From Streptomyces sp. A0642 (lineage in GTDB: Bacteria; Actinomycetota; Actinomycetes; Streptomycetales; Streptomycetaceae), in NCBI RefSeq assembly GCF_004795105.1, contig NZ_SSBL01000004.1:186001-250000 (forward strand): a DNA stretch of 64,000 nt. The letters are read 5' to 3'. The translations under genes and the position numbers were made by a program. The notes under the pieces are model-generated. The model saw nothing but the letters and a program-made list of their open reading frames with translations, was not told the origin of the DNA and did no database searches. Shown piece after piece: positions 59,971 to 64,000 of the stretch. Numbering within the stretch: position 1 is the stretch's first letter; every line of letters begins with the position of its first letter.

Positions 59971-61728
59971 ATGACGACCGATCAGGCGCTGGCGGGTCTG
60001 GGGCTGATCGTGGTGCTCGCGGTCGCCTCGCAGCTGCTGGCGAGCCGGCTGCGGATCCCGGCGCTGCTCGTGCTGCTGCCCGTGGGCTTCGCCGCCGGGG
60101 CGCTCACCGACACGGTCGACCCCCCACGGCTGCTGGGCGCCGCCTTCTCTCCGCTGGTCTCCCTGGCGGTGGCGGTGATCCTGTACGACGCCGGGCTGGG
60201 CCTGGACCTCAAGCGGCTCACGGGACACACGCGGCGCGTCGTGGTCCGGCTGCTCTGGCTCGGCACGCTGTTCACCCTGGTGTCCGCCGCGCTGTTCGCC
60301 GTGCCGGTCCTGGACATGTCGATGCCGGCGGCGGTGATGCTCGCCGCGATCCTGGTCGTCTCCGGTCCGACCGTCGTCGGGCCGCTGCTCAACTTCGTCC
60401 GGCCGGCCGAGCGGCTGCAACGCGTCCTGATCTGGGAGGGTTCCCTGATCGATCCGGTGGGCGGCATCCTCGGGGCCCTCGTCTTCCACGGCGTGCTGAC
60501 CGGCGGCCGGCACGGTTTCGGCACCCGGATCGGGGAGTTCCTGGTCAGTGCGGCCGTGGGGGTGGCCGGTGGCGCGGTCGGGGCGGCGGTGCTGTGGCTG
60601 GTGCTCAGCCGGATGCGGCTGAGCGAGGAGCTGGCCACGTCCGTGCAGATCGCCGCCGTCATCGGTGTGGCCGCGGCCTGCGACGCGCTGCGTGACGACA
60701 CGGGGCTGATCTCGGCGGTCCTCATGGGAATGGTCATGGCCAATCTGCCCGGCCTGGACATTCCGGCCAGACGGCCGTTCTTCGACACGCTGGTCTCTCT
60801 GACGATCGGCCTGCTGTTCATCTCCATCTCGGCCACGGTCACCCCGGCGTCGCTGCGGCACGTGGTGCTGCCGTCGCTGGCGCTGGTCGCGCTGCTCGTC
60901 CTGGTGACCCGTCCCCTGGTGGCCCACCTGGCGACGCTGCGTACGGATGTGCCGCCCGGGGAAAGGTGGTTCATCGGCTGGATGGCACCGCGCGGCATCG
61001 TGGCGGCGGCCACGGCGTCCACGTTCTCGGCCGAGCTGGTCGAGAAGGGCATCGCGGGCGCGGAGCGCATCCTGCCCGCCACCTTCGTCGTCATCGTCGC
61101 CACGGTCACGCTGTACGGCCTGACGGCGTTCCCGGTCGCCCGGCGGCTCGGCGTACTGCGTCCGGCACGCTCCAGGCCCTTGCTCGTCGGTGGTGCGCCG
61201 TGGGCGGTCGACGTGGCGTGCGCCCTGAGTTCGGCGGGGCTGGACGTCCTGATGTGGGCCGGGGCCGAGCGTGAGCGGGCACGGATCGCGGCGGCCGGGC
61301 TGAAGCTGGCGCCCGGGGAACTGCTCGCCTCGGCCACGGGCGCGGGGGCGGAACTCGAAGGAATCACCGGGGTGCTGCTCCTCACGGACGAGGACGACTT
61401 CAACGCCCTCGCCTCGACGACGCTCCGCGAGAGCGTCGAGGGCCCGGTGCACCGTCTCGCGGCGCCGTCCGCGAACCATGGGGTGGTGGCCCCGTACACG
61501 GGTGGGGAGTCGCTGTTCGGCGGCGGGCTCACCGGCCCCGAGCTGTCCCGCCGGTACGAGGCGGGTGCCCGTGCGGTGGCGCGGCCGGCCGGCGACGCTC
61601 TCCCGGCCGGTCACCAGCTGCTGTTCGTGGTGGGGCCGGAGGGACGGCTCGCGCCGGTCACGGACGCGGAGACGCCTGCCGCGGAGCCGGGCGGCACCGT
61701 CATTCTGCTGGGCCCGCCCACCGGCTGA
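59971..61728 (+). CDS. CPA1-family cation:proton antiporter with C-terminal nucleotide-binding-like domain
   Basis: 585 residues from the ATG seven bases after GAGGAGG. The first ~410 residues are 12-13 hydrophobic segments with the antiporter core (GPTVVGPLLNFVRP, WEGSLIDPVGGILGALVF). The last ~165 residues are a soluble domain with a Rossmann-like start (LLVGGAPWAVDVACALSSAGLDVLMWAG), like a TrkA-N regulatory domain. Such proteins exchange Na+ or K+ for protons. The Asp of the EGSLIDP motif is the likely ion site. The ClC gene follows after 67 bp on the same strand, suggesting a paired cation/anion system. Confidence 0.85.
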   Translation: MTTDQALAGLGLIVVLAVASQLLASRLRIPALLVLLPVGFAAGALTDTVDPPRLLGAAFSPLVSLAVAVILYDAGLGLDLKRLTGHTRRVVVRLLWLGTLFTLVSAALFAVPVLDMSMPAAVMLAAILVVSGPTVVGPLLNFVRPAERLQRVLIWEGSLIDPVGGILGALVFHGVLTGGRHGFGTRIGEFLVSAAVGVAGGAVGAAVLWLVLSRMRLSEELATSVQIAAVIGVAAACDALRDDTGLISAVLMGMVMANLPGLDIPARRPFFDTLVSLTIGLLFISISATVTPASLRHVVLPSLALVALLVLVTRPLVAHLATLRTDVPPGERWFIGWMAPRGIVAAATASTFSAELVEKGIAGAERILPATFVVIVATVTLYGLTAFPVARRLGVLRPARSRPLLVGGAPWAVDVACALSSAGLDVLMWAGAERERARIAAAGLKLAPGELLASATGAGAELEGITGVLLLTDEDDFNALASTTLRESVEGPVHRLAAPSANHGVVAPYTGGESLFGGGLTGPELSRRYEAGARAVARPAGDALPAGHQLLFVVGPEGRLAPVTDAETPAAEPGGTVILLGPPTG

Positions 61729-61795
61729 TCCCGGGCCGCGGGGAGGGCCGCAGGACCGGCATCCACAAGGAATCCCGAGCGAGGAGAGAACGACC

Positions 61796-63136
61796 ATGTC
61801 CGCCGAGTCCGCCGGAGCGCCCGCCGCCCCGCCACCCGATCCCGTCGCCCTGATCCGTACCCGCGGCTACGCGGTCCTCCTGGTGATCGTGGCGGTCCTG
61901 GGCGTCCCGATCTCTGCGGGGGCCTTCGGCTACCTCGCTCTCGTCTCCGAGCTCCAGTCGCTGACGTACGACGATCTGCCCGAGGCCCTGGGCTTCGCCG
62001 GGACACCCTCGTGGTGGCCGGTGCCGCTGCTCGGCGTGGCGGGGCTGCTGACCGGACTCGCGATCCGGTATCTCCCCGGGGACGGCGGGCACAAGCCGGC
62101 CGAGGGGCTGGTCACCACCGGTCCCCCCGCGGCCGCGCACCTGCCCGGCATCGCACTCGCGGCCCTCGCCTCCCTCGGCCTCGGTGCGGTGCTCGGCCCC
62201 GAGGCGCCGCTCATCGCACTGGGCGGGGGCGTGGCCGTGTACGCGGTGCGGCTGATCAAGCCGGACATCGATCCGGGGGCGAGCGCCGTGGTGGGAGCCG
62301 CGGGCAGCTTCGCCGCCGTGAGCGCGCTGCTGGGGTCGCCGCTGCTGGGCGCGTTCCTGCTGATGGAGGCCTCCGGCCTGGCCGGGCTGATGCTCGGGGT
62401 GGCTCTGGTGCCCGGGCTGCTGGCGGCCGGGGTCGGAGCGCTGATCTTCACGGGGCTGGGTTCGTGGACCGGTCTGGGCACATACTCGCTGGCACTGCAC
62501 GAGGTGCCGCCGGCCACCGGGCCCACCGTCGCCGAATTCGGCTGGGCCGTCGCTCTCGGTCTGGGCGCCGCGTGCGCGGGGGCGGCGATTCAACGACTGG
62601 CGCTGTTCCTCCAGCCGCGGGTCGAGCGGCGGAGAGTGCCGGCCACCGTCCTGATGGGCCTCGCCGTCGGTGCGCTCGCGTACGCGTACGCCGGGATCAC
62701 CGGGCACTCCGCCTCGCAGGTGCTGTACTCGGGCGAGCACGCCCTGGATCCCCTGCTGGCCGACGGCGCGCGGTACTCGGCGGCCGCCCTGGTGGTGCTC
62801 GTCGTCTGCAAGTCGCTGGCCTACTGCGCGTCCCTGAGCGCCTTCCGGGGCGGCCCCGTCTTTCCGGCCATGTTCGCCGGTGCGGCGGGCGGCCTCGCCC
62901 TGGCGCATCTGCCCGGGCTGAACCCGACGTCGGGATTCGCCATGGGGATCGGGGCGATGTGCGTGTCCATGCTGAAGCTTCCGATGACCTCGGTGCTGCT
63001 GGCCACGCTGCTGCTGGGGAGCGAGGGGCTCACCGTCATGCCGCTCGTGATCGTCTCGGTGGTGGTCTCCTACGTCGTGACGCTCAGGATCACGCCCCCG
63101 CCGGCCGCGTTCGCTACGCAGCCGCCGGGGGCGTGA
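61796..63136 (+). CDS. ClC-family chloride channel/antiporter
   Basis: 446 residues from the ATG ten bases after GAGGAGAGAA. The ClC fold features are present: GPEAPLIALGGG, where the Glu matches the gating/proton glutamate of the GREGP motif, and AFRGGPVFPAMFAGA, the GxFxP filter motif. The first filter motif (GSGIP) is diverged to GDGGHKPAEG. The length equals that of a minimal prokaryotic ClC. It could be a chloride:proton antiporter or a channel; the gating Glu favours a transporter. It adjoins a CPA1 antiporter, so the pair may serve pH or salt homeostasis. Confidence 0.83.
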   Translation: MSAESAGAPAAPPPDPVALIRTRGYAVLLVIVAVLGVPISAGAFGYLALVSELQSLTYDDLPEALGFAGTPSWWPVPLLGVAGLLTGLAIRYLPGDGGHKPAEGLVTTGPPAAAHLPGIALAALASLGLGAVLGPEAPLIALGGGVAVYAVRLIKPDIDPGASAVVGAAGSFAAVSALLGSPLLGAFLLMEASGLAGLMLGVALVPGLLAAGVGALIFTGLGSWTGLGTYSLALHEVPPATGPTVAEFGWAVALGLGAACAGAAIQRLALFLQPRVERRRVPATVLMGLAVGALAYAYAGITGHSASQVLYSGEHALDPLLADGARYSAAALVVLVVCKSLAYCASLSAFRGGPVFPAMFAGAAGGLALAHLPGLNPTSGFAMGIGAMCVSMLKLPMTSVLLATLLLGSEGLTVMPLVIVSVVVSYVVTLRITPPPAAFATQPPGA

Positions 63137-63157
63137 GCGTTCCGCACGGCCCTGCGG

Positions 63158-63592
63158 TCAGACCTCTTGCCTGCTGCGGGGTCCGGCGCACAGTGCCCAG
63201 ATGATGAAGATGTCGATGGCGATGAGCACGATGGACCACAGCGGATAGTGCGGCAGCCACAGGAAGTTGGCGAGCGCGCCGAGTCCCGCGAGCACGACGC
63301 CTACCGCGCGCGCCCAGAAGGCCCCGGTGAACAGGGCGCAGCCGGCGAGCACGATGACGATGCCGAGAATGAGGTGGATCCAGCCCCAGCCGGTCAGGTT
63401 GAACTGGAAGACGTAGTTGCGGGTGGCGACGAAGACGTCGTCCTTCGCGATGGCGGAGATCCCCTGGAGGATCGCCATGGCCCCGCCGAAGATCATCAGC
63501 ACGGCGGCCAAGGCCGTCCAGCCCGTCTGGAACGGGTGGCTCTTCGAGCCTGTGGTGCGCGCCGCTCTGGGTTCGTTGCTCGTTCCGGCCAT
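63158..63592 (-). CDS. DUF7144-type four-helix membrane protein
   Basis: 144 residues from the ATG seven bases after GAGGAGG. A short basic N-terminus is followed by four hydrophobic helices with typical family sequence (GWTALAAVLMIFGGAMAILQGISAI, YVFQFNLTGWGWIHLILGIVIVLAG, ALANFLWLPHYPLWSIVLIAIDIFIIWAL). Widespread in streptomycetes as a small conserved membrane protein with unknown function. It converges with the ClC gene with only 21 bp between the stops. Confidence 0.83.
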   Translation of the reverse strand: MAGTSNEPRAARTTGSKSHPFQTGWTALAAVLMIFGGAMAILQGISAIAKDDVFVATRNYVFQFNLTGWGWIHLILGIVIVLAGCALFTGAFWARAVGVVLAGLGALANFLWLPHYPLWSIVLIAIDIFIIWALCAGPRSRQEV

Positions 63593-63738
63593 GCCGGCCT
63601 CCTCGGTAGCGGAGTTGCCCAGCGAGACCGGAGCGCCCGGCCGGGCATTCCCCCGTTCAAGCGTTGCATGACGGCCCACGACTGGCAGCCCGGGAGAGGT
63701 TCGGCCTGATCAGGCACCCACCTTTCTCCGAGGAGAGA

Positions 63739-63744
63739 TATAAT
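63739..63744 (+). promoter_or_regulatory. consensus -10 hexamer for the XRE gene
   Basis: A perfect TATAAT, rare in this GC-rich sequence, lies seven bases before the GTG start. Transcription would begin at about the start codon, so the message is probably leaderless. No good -35 hexamer is seen. Confidence 0.55.
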
Positions 63745-63751
63745 CCCTGAT

Positions 63752-64000
63752 GTGAGAAACGCTGACAGGGGCGAGGGGACCATCGACGCCGGGCTCGCGG
63801 CGCGGCTCGGTGAGCTGCGCGTCGAACGCGGTTGGTCGCTGGACGAGCTGGCCCGGCGCAGCGGGCTGAGCCGCTCGACGCTCTCCCGGCTCGAACGCAG
63901 TGAGCTGAGCCCGACCGCCGCCCAGCTCGGCCGGCTGTGCACCGTTTACGAGCGCACCATGTCCCGCTTGCTGCTGGAGGTGGAGGCCCAGCCGCCTCAG
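63752..64000 (+). CDS. XRE-family regulator, N-terminal part
   Basis: 83 codons from a GTG start to the window edge, still open. The helix-turn-helix is clear: ARLGELRVERGWSLDELARRSGLSRSTLSRLERSELSPTAAQLGRLCTVYERTMSRLL. Proteins of this type usually continue with a cupin domain that senses a small molecule, but that part lies outside the window. GAGGAGA is 15 bases upstream, too far for a normal ribosome-binding site, and TATAAT ends seven bases upstream, so translation is probably leaderless. Confidence 0.82.
   Translation, partial: MRNADRGEGTIDAGLAARLGELRVERGWSLDELARRSGLSRSTLSRLERSELSPTAAQLGRLCTVYERTMSRLLLEVEAQPPQ

Noticed and set aside
1..64000. CRISPR arrays and RNA genes
   Set aside because: No regularly spaced repeats with unique spacers and no recognisable tRNA or rRNA sequence were seen; the tandem repeats found are contiguous and without spacers.

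Overview
The window is a high-GC chromosomal stretch from a streptomycete-type actinobacterium. Codon third positions are almost all G or C, GTG starts and ATGA overlaps are common, and the families are typical of Streptomyces (DUF2945, DUF3140, DUF3662, DUF6480, F420-dependent LLM enzymes, RsbW-like kinases). It holds about 57 genes, including short ones of 48 and 56 codons. I saw no tRNA, rRNA, CRISPR array, transposase or integrase.

Left part (1-14.5 kb). The end of an HlyD-like adaptor and two large ABC proteins form an NHLM-type peptide exporter whose precursor must lie outside the window. A fructan/fructose module follows: a secreted GH32 fructanase with a nested domain duplication, a PfkB sugar kinase, a ribose/fructose-type ABC importer and a LacI repressor. 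Two near-identical 30-bp operators tie the module together.

Middle left (14.5-33 kb). A TetR-controlled operon (TauD/TfdA dioxygenase, MFS transporter, aldehyde dehydrogenase, acyl-CoA ligase) reads like a catabolic pathway that ends in an acyl-CoA. After it come an M20 amidohydrolase, an F420 LLM oxidoreductase, an anti-sigma-type kinase, a group of small stress-type proteins, an HNH-like protein, and a secreted SnoaL-like protein with an atypical SDR and a divergent LysR regulator.

Centre (33-44.5 kb). An amino-acid permease, a response-regulator relic and a membrane protein precede the most interesting block. This is a four-gene, translationally coupled operon of an MfnB-type furan synthase, an aldehyde dehydrogenase, a zinc alcohol dehydrogenase and an LCMT-like methyltransferase, with an EF-hand gene beside it. 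About 92-bp imperfect direct repeats, each carrying the 3' end of yjbQ, flank the block, and an ECF sigma pseudogene lies at one edge. It looks like an old genomic island encoding a small, possibly undescribed furan pathway.

Right part (44.5-64 kb). Here are a flavoprotein, MltG, a MarR-controlled ABC exporter, an L,D-transpeptidase-like lipoprotein, a heterodimeric ABC exporter with complementary defects in its two ATPase domains, a DUF457 membrane protein, a Ski2-like helicase, TesB, a CPA1 antiporter paired with a ClC protein, and the start of an XRE regulator. Three genes here have tandem repeats that run across or beside their stop codons, an unusual local pattern.
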